A stretch of DNA of 64,000 nt from Pelargonium tetragonum (lineage: Eukaryota > Streptophyta > Magnoliopsida > Geraniales > Geraniaceae), in NCBI GenBank assembly GCA_036897445.1, contig JAYMTL010000021.1, positions 1 to 64,000 on the forward strand, written 5' to 3'. Positions 1 through 13,680 of this stretch are shown piece after piece (position 1 is the stretch's first letter; each line of letters opens with the position of its first letter). A program made the translations under genes and the position numbers. The notes beneath the pieces are model-generated. The model had not been told where the DNA came from, ran no database searches, and saw nothing but the letters and a program-made list of their open reading frames with translations.

Positions 1-3000
1 AAGATAAAGAATAGACAAGTAACTGGACTCTTTGCAAGGTATAGAGAGTTTTCCTCTTCGTCGGGTACTTTCCCTTTTTTGACGCAACAACTTAATTAAC
101 CCAAGTCAACCTATTTGAAGAATACTCCGTAGGACTTCTGTTAGAAAGGAAAAGTCAAATATGACTCAGTTTAAGAAGGAGAGGTGCCTCTATTTTAGTT
201 TTAAACTTCTCAATTTCTACACAGCAACACAAGAGATACGGGAGAACCCCTTAAATTAAGGCTTTCCATAGTAGCGCTTATAACGAATTTACTAATAAAT
301 CGAAGCCCTATTCGCGCAAAAGTCTCTGATTTAAGGTCTAAAAAACAAGACAGAGTCCCCTTTTAGTCTTCAAATCAAGGTATATACTTGGATAAGATTA
401 AGTTTTACAAATGAAAAACAGATCCATTAAATAGAAATTGGGGTTCCTTTGGCAGAAAATCGGCGGGTTTACAACCTATTGGATTATCCGGGTTGTCGGA
501 CAGGGGTTTTTTAGGAATATAGAAAAGAACTTCTTGTGTAAATCGCTAAAAAGCAAAGGGCCTTAATCTAACCTGTTAAGGGAATTCCTTGAGTTGAGTA
601 TTACTATAAAGCTAAAGAAAAGAATGGATCCAAGTTATACTTAACTTAATTAGAATACGTACCTAAAGAACCTAAGTTTTAGGCATCCAATATCCAAGAA
701 GTAAAGTTTCGGTTTCCTCGATAAAGGACTCCGTAATTAAGTACACGCGCCAAGCTATTACGACCAAATGACTCAAAATTTCCAGTCACCTTGCAGTTTC
801 AAGTCTCAAACCAAAACAAACGAGGACATGCATGCTTCTTGTATATTTATTTATCTTAAGAAAACTCCTTTTATATGCTAATTAAGATGTATCTTTTTAA
901 AAACTAGAATCCCCTTCAGTGTTTTTTTAATAATATTCGCTATAGCTACGAAATCCTTTCTAATTGTTATAATGTTAAAGCCAAAAAGGTTTGTAATTCG
1001 AAAGCTAAAGGGTTTCTTTTTCCGAGAGCTTTGGTTTAAGAGAAATCTAGCGTAAAACCATGACTTTACTTGTTCTTTCTTGCTTCAAAGTAACACCATT
1101 TGGATCTACTCCTTAAGTGAGATTAGGCTCTCTTGTACCGAAAAGACAAAGTCAAAAAGACAACCAAGCGAATTGTATGTAGTAGAATTCCCGTAAATTT
1201 AGGGATACAAAGCATTTAGAGCGATAAAAGTGAGAGTATAAAAGAGTCAAAAAATATATTAGATTGATGTTCCATTCCCTGCTGGTACAGGCCTCTTAGC
1301 AGACTGTACCTAATATAAAGAAAAAGCTCGGAGATAAATTAAATTACCCTGTTATATGAAATTTTTGAAAATAAATATAGCAGATGGGTCGGATACGAAA
1401 AAATTGTAAGGTTTTTTTTCATACGTTAAAACATGGGTTAACAGCCCCTCGCGTCGCGTATAGATTTTTCCTTTCATTTCCAAATTTTACCTGGTTTTTG
1501 TCAAAGATTTTCTACTGAATTATAGCAAAACTTCTTGGATACCCCAAAGTCTTAAAAGTAAAGAGTAGTCCAAAGTAAGTTAAATCCAATTTATGTAGCC
1601 GGAACTCTTTAATTATACACATTATAGCCTTATTTCACCACTGGGGCCCTTACCAAAGTGAAGAAATAGCCAAGAAAAGGTAATGAAAATGTGTATTAGG
1701 AAAATTTGAGTCTTTTTAGTTGACAATAGAACAAGACTTAACGAGATGAGATACATAAACAACTAATCCTCACTTAACGTTGTAGTTTTCAAAGTCAGTC
1801 CTAATTTTTAAATACAGATGCCGAATTAATTTCATTTCATGAAATTAATTCCTTTTTCTGGTAGAGCGGGGCTTTGAAACATTTTCTTTATTCTATATAT
1901 TTTTCTTCATAGTCTTTTTTTACCACCTCCTGGAGTAGTTTCTACTTATTCAGGGTGTAATCTATGTTGGTGTTGGTAATTAGAAATCCCTTTTTACGCT
2001 GAGGGGAGAAGAGGTAAACTTTTTCATTTTTTATTAATACTGTGTCAAAAGCAGGTGCTTAGTGTTACAAATTTCAAAAAGAGTTGAGTCAGCACTTTTG
2101 CAAGGAATACCCGGTTATGCTACTATGCTATGGTACATTGAAGCTAAATGTACATAATAAAAGACTACTTAACGGGATGCTGCCACCCAAGAAGCGCACG
2201 CGAAAAGCTTTGTTTTCTAAACTAAATTGAGGCGTAAGTCAAAATCAGAGTAATTATAGCTTTATTTTTTTTAGGAAGGGCGCGAGAACGTAAATGAAAT
2301 ATCTACTTCGAGGGCGTACTAATAAAAGGACACAAGAAAAAGTATACCTTTAAGATATTCGTGAATTTCTGAAACTCGATAAAGTGTTATTTTCTAGATC
2401 TTTACAAATAAAAGAAATAGTTATATCCAGCTACTCTGAACAAGAGTCAAAGTCTTATATAAAAAAAGGAGCAAAAGACAAATTCTTACTCCGCACTTTT
2501 TTTGATTAGCGCAAAGGCAATAAAAAAATAAGAAATTAGGCACCTAAAGCGCTTTTTGAGCAAGATCTAAGTTCCGACCATTCTCAATTTGACTTGCTTG
2601 TCTTTAACATTTTGAACTCTTATGTAAGAGTCTTTTTCCTTAGCTCATTCCCAGGGAAGCCCTTTTTAAGAGATTGGTATAATACAGAGGAGAACCCGGT
2701 AAGGCTTTTAAATACTTCGAATGGGCTTGCAGAATAAAGTGGTTTCCTAGCTAGTTAAAAAGGAGTCTAATTCAGAATTAGTACTTTTCTGGGAGCCTCT
2801 AGCTTATTAGTTTGACTTTAAGGGGTGAAGTTTTCGAAGATTTACCTCTTTCTTTTATCCAGAAAATTATAGGCTATTCATTCAAATATAGCAAATTCTT
2901 CAAGAGGCCCAACGGGGAAACCTCGGTATTTAAGCCAAGTTATTCCTATAGGATAGGAGACTTCATTTTGGTAAATCGAGATTGGTAAGGTGCTGTGGAA

Positions 3001-5585
3001 TTCTGTGAGTGCCCAGAATCCCTGGAGTTAGTTATAGAAAAGGTATTTACATGTTAAGGGGGCTTAATAAGGAGGTAGTTATAAAGAGGATCCGAGCTAA
3101 TTGTTACAGCTTTTTTTACCCTTTAGTCTTTACTTGTTCTTGTTAAGTCTTTTTCCGGATATTTTTAGCTTTATTTGGCGGTTCCTTTTTCTATAAAAAG
3201 CAATCTTATAGTGCCTTAATGAAAGCCTAAAACAGGCAAAAATTCCTTTGTTGTTAAGTTTACCCGAAAAGAGAAGAATAATTACTTTAAACCTTATGAA
3301 AGTTAGTAGAGCCAAAGGAGTCTTTTTAAGGTTAATTAAAAGTAGTTTTTCCGCGCCCTGTTCTTCTTTATTATTGAAGCGCTTTCTTTTATACGCGGTT
3401 CCTTATTTACTTGCCACGGAAATCCTTCTTATATTGTGAGTAAGCGCTCTCCTTTTATTTACCTACCCGCTCCAAAATTATAGAACCGAAATCCTAAAAA
3501 GAGATTCCTAGCTTTTGCCTCGGAATGTCTTAAATTGCATAGGCAGTATAATCAAGATCCGACTTTCTTAATTTCGGGGTGTTAAATCAAGGGTATCCCT
3601 CCTTAGAAAGGAATCGTTAAAAAGACTCCTTACCCCTATGTATTTTAGGAGCTAAAGGGTGTTTGTAAGTTTGTACATTTAAAACCTTTTGCTGAAATAG
3701 ACTATTAGAATAGCATACTAATAAAGATTTTAGAGGAGTTCTTTTAGTTTAAAAAGGCATGCTTCGAACCTTTGCCCATCTCTTGTGAGCTACTTGTTTG
3801 TTGTAAGAAGTTTAGAAATTCAACTTCCTGAGACTTTCTACTAATTGCTGTAGGTTAAAGTGGACTTTGAACCTATGAAATTTCTACTCTGTTTGCCACA
3901 GTGAAGTTTCATTTTATAAAACAACAAGGGATTTTAATATAACAAGCATTCATTACTCAATAAAGTTTATACATGGAAACTAATTGCACTTAAATAACTC
4001 TTATTCACAGGAGATCCCGGCAATACCTTTTCGACTCACCGCACGGCTATACTTATCGTTTTCAGCGTACAAAAAAGAATAGAACTAACAAGTATAACTA
4101 AAAACCTCTCTTATAAAACACCTACTACCAACTTACATAAATAAGTCAAACTATCTTGATATTGCACTAGGCTCTCAGCACTTTTTGATTTGAACCTTCG
4201 ACATATTTGTAAACTAGCAAGAGTTTTTAGCTCTTTGTTGTTCAGTAGAGTCCTTAAAGTTTAACAGCGCGTAATAACAACCCCTTGAGAATTTTGCTAG
4301 ACAAATATTCGATAGGTAAGGTATCTCTTCCTGCCTCTTGATGGGGTCTCCTCTGGATAAGAGAGAAAGGAACTTCAAGGATCAAAAAGAAAGAGTAATC
4401 TTTAGTAGTTAAAAAAGTGACTTTGTAATAAAATAAATAGAGTTTTCGTCGACTGAATACCCATATGCCTTGGAAATATGTAGGAAAAGCTCAACTTCCA
4501 TGAAAACTCGTAAGAAAACCTTAACACGTGTGTTATTAAATAAAGAGATTAAGTACTAACACAACTCATCCCGGTGTCTCATGATCCCAAGACTTAAAGT
4601 TGAAATTTAATCTAGCTAAATTAAAGGTTAGAGGTTTCTTGCTCTGTATCCCTGTGTCAGGGTGTAGTTAGAAAGAAAAAGTTTACCCTCTTTTTTCCTT
4701 AGCCTCTATCGAAAAAAGTACAAATTGACTTGAACTTTCTTAGGTCTTAAATATATAAATAAGTACAGAAGCCCCCTTTACCTTGTATATTTCATTCAAC
4801 AACAAGTTCGTTTGTTATCCCTTCTTTTAAATTAATAGGGTAACTTTCTTATAAAAAGTAAAGTATTAGCTTCCTTTATATAATATATAAAACTTAGAAT
4901 TTTCTAATTCGAACTTCTACACCCAAGTATTTACTATAATTAATTGAAAGAGGTTGCTTACTAAAAACCGGAATAAAAAATTCTAGCATTTTAAACAACT
5001 TACGCGTACATAGTAATGATTTGAAAGATCTATATAACAATTATAAAGTGAGTTTAACTATAAAAAGGAATTCTAAATTTACCGAAAAGCGGGATTTTGT
5101 AGGAATATTCCTTATTTGAGTTGATTTGTTTGCTTTATATTTTACGAGTTTGATAGAAAAAAGGAACTCCCTTCGTATAGGAGGTCAAACCCCTTGTTTG
5201 TAGCTCGCGAAAGATCTATAGTTTTTATTCGCAGAGGAGTTCTTTGCAAAACCTTAAAAGTATCCCGAAAAAGTTGACTTTTAATTGGTGAGTACTCTTA
5301 TAAACTTAGTATTAGTAATAGTTAGGTGGGGTCCCCACGTAGTATAAATTTTTCGTGCATTTCCATTTTGATTTGATACCTGCTTTTTCGTATCAAGCTT
5401 CCCTTTTTTGCTTCATATATATATGGGATTTCGCCAAAAACTCAAAATCTATTTATAAGCTTTCTTTAGTACTAACCAAATGAAATCCATTTCGGGGTTC
5501 CTTTATATCTACTACTCGCTTTATTATATTCTGTAGGGACTCCTCTTTTTCCAAGCGGATGCGCTACACTTCAGGAAACTCCATA
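1..5585. other. AT-rich spacer without recognisable genes
   Basis: No frame here starts and stays open beyond about 63 codons on either strand, and none of those resembles a known protein. The sequence is a mixture of A/T-rich stretches with short G and C runs (GGG, CCC, GGA, TCC), rich in TpA and TAA/TAG triplets. The only structure I found is the perfect hairpin at 1823-1851. A possible T-arm-like motif lies near 4190 on the minus strand, but the rest of a tRNA is not visible around it. Confidence 0.6.
1823..1851. repeat. Perfect 13-bp hairpin with 3-base loop
   Basis: The arms GAATTAATTTCAT (1823-1835) and ATGAAATTAATTC (1839-1851) are exact reverse complements separated by TTC. The hairpin is followed by CTTTTTCTG, so a terminator-like shape can be drawn. 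There is no gene upstream to terminate, and the stem is almost all A:T. I read it as a local palindrome from slippage or template switching. Confidence 0.8.
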
Positions 5586-5657
5586 TGCTTAGAAGTCGGC
5601 TTGAACCAATGGCCCAAGGTTTTACGTGCTTTACTCTACCAGCTGAGCTATCTAAGG
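5586..5657 (-). pseudogene. tRNA-like relic (Thr-CGU-, Tyr- or Phe-like)
   Basis: Read on the minus strand this 72-nt stretch folds almost like a tRNA. The acceptor arms CTTAGA and TCTAAG pair over six bases, and the D-arm TAGCTCAGCTGGTAGAG carries the conserved TA at positions 8-9, A14 and GG. A T-loop core GGTTCAAG and a discriminator A are present. TAGCTCAGCTGG and GGTTCAAGCC match the RNA polymerase III A-box and B-box consensus well. The anticodon stem is damaged: only three of five pairs form, and the loop is one base short or shifted, so the identity is ambiguous (a CGU Thr-like, GUA Tyr-like or Phe-like reading are all possible). The T-stem is also weak. I infer a decayed nuclear tRNA gene or tRNA-derived element; a functional gene is unlikely. 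Confidence 0.55.
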
Positions 5658-6224
5658 TTTTTCTGGAGTGGGAGTGGGGTATAGTCTATCAAATAAAATT
5701 CAATCTTTGTGCATTCTATCTAAGCGATTCCTATTAGTTAAAAGAATTTACCCTTTTTAAAAAGCATTATAATTAACCTGGCACTACAGAGGACTTTTTT
5801 CATAGAAAAGTCTAGATTCACTTATAAATAGGCATAAAGTCACTAAGCAATCAGTAAAATGATAACCCAAAAGAAACCCGCAGGAGTAGCAACCTTTATT
5901 AAGTAACTCCAATACCCATACAAGTAAAGTCAAATCAATTGATATAGGATTTAACCTTGTATGCGCTTTTTAATGAGCAATTCCGGGTGCTTACGAACTT
6001 CCTTTTATATATTTTTATGCGTTTAAGACAGATTTTTATACTACTTTTTCATATTAGCAACACCCCCCCTTTTGTTCCTTTCCTTCTATAGAAGTAGTTA
6101 ATAACTCTAAAGCAAGACACGTAGGCAAAATAAATAGAAAGCCCCCCCGGGACACCTATTTTTCTTTGAGGGCATGATTTACCACTTTTTTAGAGCTTGG
6201 AATAACTTTGTACTTCTTTAATTT
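5658..6224. other. AT-rich spacer
   Basis: Nothing recognised. It contains C runs near 6061 and 6146 and no frame longer than about 60 codons. Confidence 0.6.
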
Positions 6225-6360
6225 AAACTTAAAAAAGCTACGGCTATTAAGAAGGCTAATAAAACAGCTACTAAGATAGTAGACTGCTAAGAAGAAGAAA
6301 AAAGTAGTAGGAACAATTAAAACAAAAAAGTCTTTATATTCTAATATAGACTAATATAGA
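6225..6360 (+). other. Lysine/alanine-codon-rich patch, perhaps a coding fossil
   Basis: The plus strand is strongly purine-rich, and two neighbouring frames read as runs of Lys, Ala and Thr codons (AAG, AAA, GCT, ACT). The run looks superficially like a basic histone-tail or capsid-type segment, but each open stretch is under 20 codons. The patch ends in the exact tandem repeat at 6341-6360. The composition could arise from low-complexity DNA alone, so no function is assigned. Confidence 0.2.
6341..6360. repeat. Tandem duplication, 10-bp unit x2
   Basis: CTAATATAGA occurs twice, head to tail, with no mismatch. It is one of several short perfect duplications in the window. Confidence 0.9.
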
Positions 6361-6716
6361 GTGCAAGCAAAAAGAAACCCAAGCCAATTTCTTTCTTATG
6401 GGCAGCCCCCTCGCGGCATACAAGTCCAGTCGTTGAAAGGGGGTTTCTTAAATTTTCATAAACTTAAATCTTCTTTCTAAAATCATATTGCAAAATAAAG
6501 GCGTTGTACTCCCTTATCTCTTATCTCCAAATGTGTACTTAAGGGATTCCCCTTTTTTTATAAGACATAACTATATATGCAATTTTTTTAGAAGTTTTTA
6601 GGTACAACCTCCCTTTTATAACTAGCAGCAATTGCTTTTTTTAGGTTCTTATTCTTACGAGGAATTCCCGTCTCTCGAGTACCAATTCCCCTGAAAGCTA
6701 AAGAGGACATATCAGC

Positions 6717-6804
6717 GACCTCCCGAGTGGAGACCCCACAATTTCAGGGCACTACGCGGAATTAATGCATCTACAGTAATGGGTTCGAATCGCGGTATAC
6801 TGGG
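6717..6804 (+). pseudogene. Possible class II tRNA-like relic
   Basis: CGAGTGG, as in the D-arm of Ser and Leu tRNAs, and GGGTTCGAATC, as in a T-arm, lie about 55 bases apart, the spacing of a tRNA with a long variable arm. Acceptor and anticodon stems cannot be paired convincingly. A frame of 85 codons (6779-7036) begins inside the T-arm motif and matches nothing I know. The call rests on two motifs only. Confidence 0.18.
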
Positions 6805-9800
6805 GAAAAGGAAAGCTACATCCTTCAATTTGAGATGGCAATCAAATAAGATAAGTACTCCGATGAGGTCGATTTCGAATTGGTTTCTCTCTAAGAATTA
6901 TGGATTTATTCAGTCAAGAGATAGGTATAAGATTTTAATAGATATAGGTCTCTTTTGTGTAACATTCTCTTGTATCTGTTCGGATTCTTGTGTAAAGTTT
7001 GCTCGTACGTACAGGAATCTAATAGCTCAATCGTAATAATGGTGGGCCTATATTCTTCCATCTTACATAAATTATTTTACTTATATAATAATTTCTGCCA
7101 AAAAAAATAAGAGACCTCTTATGCACTACGAAATTCTAGCATTAGTGGCTGTTGTGCTCACCTAAACGACGATAGCCTTTTTTCTATTTGTAAGACCTGT
7201 CAGTCTTAAAGAAATTCCTTTTAGAAAATGTACAAAAAACATACCAGGGAAAATCTCGATATACGTTAACGAATTACCAACCGACGTAAGATAACTACAA
7301 GCATTTACTACAAATTATTGCTAACAAGTTTTATATCCTACAGTTATGCCTAAAAAGCTTTTCCAACCAAAGCTTTCTTTTGTTATTTATTCCAAAGTTT
7401 GGCGGGAACCTTATTCTTTTTCTTAGGCTATTTATCTAACCGAGCAATGAAAGGGTATCCCTAAAGTATTATAATTATAATCGTACTTGGACCCTTTTTG
7501 TTAAAACTGGATACTATATACGTCATATGTTGTAAAATGTAAACCAAGTTAATTCCGTTTTTGTATCCGCGAAAGAAAGGGGCTTTGTCATTTGCAAAAA
7601 GTAAGATAAAAGTTTTTAAAAATATCCGGTCACCCATACTGGCTTCTTAAAGAAATATAGGGTATGCCCGATAAGATAAGTAAGAAAATGATCCTGAAAT
7701 GTGTACTGGAGGGAGATCTTGAGTCTTTTCTGCACAGAAGCCGGGGGTACAAGTTCAAACCAAACAGCGGTTCTTAATTTCATATACAGATAAAAGAGCG
7801 TAGTTGAAAACCTTTCTTAAGAGATATTAAGAGATATAGGAGTATGAGTTACTAGTTTAGGGGATTGCCTCCTTTTGTCTTCCAATTAAAATTAAAAAGT
7901 CAAATTCCCTAAGACTTTATTATGCCGACTCCCAGCTTTAGAATTCGACATCTATTAAAAAGAGAGTTTATTTCCTAGTTCTTAAATAAGGAGCATTATC
8001 TACAAAAGACTCTACTTCTGTATTAAAACACATATTGAATATGTCCCGAGACACGGGTTCGAAATTCAGTTGAAGTTTTTTATTTCAAACTCCAAACTCA
8101 TAGAGCACCGGTCTCATCTAGGATTTTAGTAGGAACTCTAGGACATTTAAACTTTCAATTACACGGCATCTAAGACTTTAACAGCATAGAGTCTTAACTA
8201 GGCATTTGACACAAGCTCTCTGTAGGAAGTGGGCGATCCTAGTGGGAAAACTTTTAGCAAGGGATACGCTTTCAACTTATCCCTCACTTTTTAGAGAATA
8301 AAGACTCTTTCTTGGCTAGCAGCATTTTTATGTCTAGTATTCTGTAAAACCGAGGGGCTCCTTTCTTTTTGAACAAAGTACATAGAATAGAAGCTTTGAA
8401 AAAGGCCTAGCTTTCCTAGTAATTAGGCTTAGTCTATTTCAGAATCTCTAGGGTCCTTATTTGGTTCATTTTATCGAGCTTTTCCAGAATAATAGTAGCT
8501 CATCACTAAAGGGTACACAAGCTTTTGGCGACTCTGTCCATCTCATGTTACAAGATTTTAATCAAGTCTTTTTTAAACTTTACTCTGTTCACAAAGAGTG
8601 CTACTTACACGGGCCCTGTGTCAACCCTCGAATAAAAAGTGCCCCTTTTATGTATCTATAATTGCTAAGCTAATCCTTACGAATTACATATCGATTTTTT
8701 GGATGGTAGGCGCAAATGAGCCTTTTTAGTAGTTAAAGTGTGTTCTCGTTACGGGATGCTGAGGGTTCAAGGCGAAACACACTAACTAAAGGGGTCCTTG
8801 ATGATACAAGTTTTTTACAATTTACACAAGCATACTCAGCCACCCTCTATCCTAAAAGATTTTAGGGTACTCAGTTAAAAGTATTAAAAACTTCCTCGTC
8901 CCGAACTGTGCCCTACCGCTTTATTTACTCAACTATTTCTTATCACTAAAAGAAAAGATAAGAGCGCCTCAAATTTTTAGAAAAAAAAAGAGAAATTCCC
9001 CAAGTTATATCCTACAAAGTAATGAAAAATTCTTTGCTCTATTATATTAGATTTATTTACTTGTTAAAACCGAAAGGGAAGCAATATCTTAGGCGCCTTT
9101 TTATATCGTTATATATAATCCAAATAAGTTTCATGTTAAGTTCTAAGGAAAGCTCTATTTTTATATTCCTTTTATTTCAAAAAGGGTATATAGCAACTTT
9201 TTGGTAAATGAGAAACTCGTGGAAATAGCTCGTTGTTACAAAGTTTTGACTCTCTTTTAGAAACACGAAAACCCCTCTTTTTTCATTTTAATTACTAGAT
9301 TTAGTTTAATCAGAGTTATCCTTTATTCCTGAAGTTTAAGTTAAAGAGGTTTCCCTTTTTAGGAAGGTGTAAAGTCTTCTAAAGTTAAATGAAATCCTAA
9401 AAGAAAATAGGAGTCCCTAAATGGGTAAGTAGGAGGAGTTTTAGTTTTTAGATTATGCGGGAGCCCTGAACTTAGCTCGAAATTTAGGGCTTCGCACCTT
9501 TCATTTTGTATAAAGCTGGACTAAATCATTCACAAAAATTTATAGCAATTTTACCTACAAGACATTTATTCCTTAACTAGCCTTAAAAAGGAATCACTCT
9601 CTGAAAAGACTTTTTATATTCAATTCTGATTAGTAGGATATCCAAACCCTAAGTGCTTTTTTTACTTAATTCTAATTTTAAGTCCTCTAGGAAAAAAAGT
9701 CCTTAACGGCAGTTCTAATTGAGTAATATTGTTGTAGGATGGACGCATTTTGGTAGAATATTCTATCTATTTCGTATCCTTAGTATAGTTCAAGCTGGAA

Positions 9801-12800
9801 TTTTAGGTCTTAGATTTATTCGGCAAAGTTCGAGTCCAAAAAATACAAGGGCAGCGAAAAAGTGCCAAAGCTCTGTAGAAAGCTTCGCTTTGAAGCAAAT
9901 GAAGGATATATGGCTTTTTAGGGGTTAAGCCTATTACTACCGGGAATTTCCAGCCCTAAAATCTTTTTTATAATATTATAAACGAAAGAGTTCCTTTCTA
10001 ATTACTTAGATTGATTAGGTCACCCTAAGGCTCTCTAGTGACAACCTTTACTAATTTGTAAGAATCTACTTTTAAAATTCTTGAACGTGGAAACCTTACT
10101 AATGAGCATTGCCTCATACTTTAGCTACAGCTCTTCAGGAAAAAGGCTTAACTTAGTTTACTATTTAAAAAGTGACTACTAAAAATAGACACCTATTTAA
10201 TTATAAGGTACTTTGGCAAGAACCCTATTACTAAGAAATATCTTTAAATAGTAAATAGGGAATTTCTCTTTCATTCCTAAGTTAATAAAAAGCAAAAGCC
10301 TATTCAGGCTAGAGTAAATCGTAGTATTATACTCCCCAAACTTGCCCCATATTAATATTTATTTTAAAAGAAACTCAAATATAAGCAAAGGAAGACTTTT
10401 CGAGTAAACGATAAACAGGACTCCCCAAGCGCAATGAATAATAAAAGATAAAGTGACCCCTCTCTAGAGCATGCTCCACCTAAAAAGAACTTAACTATCT
10501 AGAAAGGGTCTCGTTTAGGAATAAGTTTAGCAATTTTCGCTTTAGTAGAAACTTAGGAAACAAATAAATAAGTAGTAAAAAACTCACTAACTAGCAAACT
10601 TCCCCAGAACTATTCTATTCATCCAAGTGAGACTTTTTTAGCACAATTTCACGGCGCATTCAACTGGAAACTCCAAAATAGACTTACCTTATTAAGCCCC
10701 TCCCTTATTGAAGCAACTTCATAAAGAACATAAACGAAAAGATACTCTACACTCTCATAGACCAGGATCCCCTTCTTGTGATAATTATTTAAAAGCAGCC
10801 TAAATTTAAGAAAAAGAAAGTAGTATTAAGGAGTACGACTACATATATGGGTATACACTGAGGAAAACTTCCTAAAACCCTTATTAGGTATATCAGAGAA
10901 ATTATGTATGGCATGCAGTTACTTAAAAGCAAAAGTTACGCAATCCTAAGGCAATGAATTAGGTTTTATTCCTTTTTACTGAGACTCTATCTTTTTGGTA
11001 ATAAAGAGGTAAACCTACACTTATTAAGAAGCTTGACTCTAGATTTTGTATACTTTTCCTTTGAAAGTGCGTTGTAAAAAAGTAAGAAGTTCCCTTATTT
11101 TTCTGTTTATTTATACATGAGGAATTTAGAAACTTTTTCTCAATACGATTTCGCTATCTGCGAGTCCCTGGGTTACTCTTTTAGTTTTTGAAAATATACA
11201 AGTTTACACTAAAAACTCGTTATCCTATTCTAGTAATTCTGAGAGGAGCCTAGAGAAGTAGAAGTACTAGAAACGCTTAAAACTAGATTATAAGTAAAGT
11301 TTTTTGAGATCCGAATAGAAAAAAAGACTCTGGAGTACCTACAACTCAAAAAGACCTTTCTGGTCTACTTTAGGTTCCGCTGTCTTATAGTATCTGGAAT
11401 AGAGAAAACAAAAAGAAGGATTTAAAAGTAAATAAAAGGTCCAAGGCTTTCTATAAAGGTAAATAATTTAAATATAGGAAATTCAACATAAAATAGTAGA
11501 AAAAGTAACGCTTACAAGATAGACTTTTAAGTGCGGGGAAATACTCGTACAAAGAATTTTGTGTTATTGTTCGCATTGATAGTGAAAGTTAAGTACCCTG
11601 GAAAAAGAAAGATTACGGGGGCTTTCTCTGCGCAGCTATTGCTTACTTATTTCGATAGCCCTTTTCTTAATGGGGTTGCAATAGTGAATTGCTTTTCTTT
11701 ATTTTATCTTTCTTAGTCTTTTTAATATAGTATCGAGTATCGGGATTCTTTCTGTGTATAGTATAGTACTTGAACTCTTACATGGTCTATATTAAGGCGT
11801 TGCATGTTACCTTGTTTCCAAGGGTTCCCTTCTTCGGATAAAATAAAGTCGTAAGTAATGACTTTCAGTAAATCAGTGCGAATTTATAAGAGGAAAGTCC
11901 TACTCTATTCTATTAAAAAATGCTAATTGCGATTTTATCATAAGTGTCCTGAGATAGGTATATATTTGAGGGGCACCTTTCAGAGTATATCTAGTACTAT
12001 ATAATCTAAGGTTACAAGGTTTTTAACAAACAAAATTGCAAGCAGTAACTGTATCTAATTCAAGGACTGTGCTAGTAAGCGAGGTTAAACTCATTAGAAC
12101 TTTATATCTAGTATCTTTTGTTTTACACTGAATCCCTCTTTTTATGTATGGGGCCTTATTAAACAGCGCAGGTAATTTACCTATTCTTACCACAAAATTG
12201 ATTCACTACTCTCCTTCTATTTGGACCTATTTTCTAGACTTACACTCAAATTAAACTTATACACCTACCTGAATAAATCGAGCGAGGCCTATCCTATAAT
12301 GCGTTTTAGTATCCCTTTGGCATATGATTCATCATCTCTTAATTTTACTAGGGTTTTGTATACTTTTTAGGTTTAAAAAGATTTTATTCTGCTAAACTGA
12401 CTTACTGTTTTTTATCAACGGGGAAAGAAGCCCTTTAAGAGATAGTTTTTACAATTGCCGACTTTGAGCCTTCACATTAAATTGAGTTTTATAGGAATTT
12501 CAATGCATAGACCCTTTATCAAGTAATGCGTACTGGTTATGTATATGGGGTACTCCTACTTATCTACTTCTTAAGGCATGTATTGTTATTGTAACTCAGT
12601 CAAACCCGATTCAGTTTAATCTTTTTCCCATTTTACACTTGGTTTACTTCACACTCTTTTTTATACAAATTAGCGGATAAGTTTTAGCGCTCAGGAGTAG
12701 AAGTATATACCCCGGGAAATCTTTGTTTATAGCTAAGGGGGCTCCTCTATATTTATATTAGGATACTGCCTAATTTTCAGTATTTCCCGTAGTAAAAGTA

Positions 12801-13629
12801 CTAAAAACTTATATAAAACTTGCTAGGGGGATACTCTTGAAATCTTGTATCTAACTTTGGTACCCCGGTATAACAGGAAGAATTTTCTTATATTAAAAAC
12901 CTAAGCACTTAAGGTTTACCGGAGGTTACTATACTCAAAATATCCTCACCTCTTACCTCGTGCTGTGTAATCAAAACCAGAAAAACCTACAATCTAGAAA
13001 GGGAGTAAACCAATACCCTTTGCTGTTCCGTGAATTAAGAGCCCCTCCCTAAAAGAAGTTTAGCTTTTTTAGTGACCCAATCGGATACTTTTTGTCTTAA
13101 AAGTATAGCTATAAATGCATCCTTGTCTATGGCCTAAGGAGTAAGCAGTGAACCTACCCTTTTTGACTTTCCTGCATTGAAACAGGGAAACCCGGCATAA
13201 GTGAAAATTCCAAGGATTAAGTCCGCCCTTTACTTTAACATGGCACTGTAAAAGAGAAAGGATTTAGGTAACTTGACCGCTCACTATTTCTTTTTTAAGG
13301 AAATGGCTCTAAGAGTTTATAAGGCCTCTACTTCATAACTTAAGTTTTGGTAAATGGAAATAGGGTCCTTGCTTACTTAGTATAACAGATAAGCTTTTCG
13401 AAATATAGCGCTTGCTCTAGCTTTAGTGCGAAGGCTCTTCCTCGTATACTCGTAAAATAGAAATTTTGCTTATTTGTAGAGCTCTAATATTTGACTAGGC
13501 TTGAGAACCCTATTTCTAAAATCCTTAATTTAAGGGGCGGGCTTTACCTTTTGCTGTTGACGGGTAAATCTAAAAACTTAACTCCGCAGTTCCTTCTTCT
13601 TGTAGGGTTCCAAGCTTAGGAATATCCAT
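6805..13629. other. AT-rich spacer without recognisable genes
   Basis: No frame exceeds about 70 codons. The longer ones, at 8461-8661 and 9719-9928 on the plus strand, start from TTG, resemble no family I know and are of the size expected by chance. The stretch 11531-11716 is locally richer in G and T and open for 61 codons. Nothing points to promoters, RNA genes or an origin. One small tandem duplication is at 7817-7837. Confidence 0.55.
7817..7837. repeat. Tandem duplication, 10-bp unit
   Basis: TTAAGAGATA is repeated head to tail (7817-7826 and 7827-7836), followed by the first base of a third unit. The copies are identical. Confidence 0.85.
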
Positions 13630-13671
13630 CACGGAAACTCCTATAACAAACACGGAAACTCCTATAACAAA
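13630..13671. repeat. Tandem duplication, 21-bp unit x2
   Basis: A 21-bp unit beginning CACGGAAACTCC occupies 13630-13650 and is repeated exactly at 13651-13671. Identity between copies in an otherwise heavily mutated region implies a recent duplication. It lies immediately before the coding-like patch at 13681. Confidence 0.92.
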
Positions 13672-13680
13672 TTTCTATTT

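Noticed and set aside
6225-6360. Histone H1-like lysine/alanine run
   Set aside because: The stretch is under 20 codons per frame and can arise from purine-rich low-complexity DNA.
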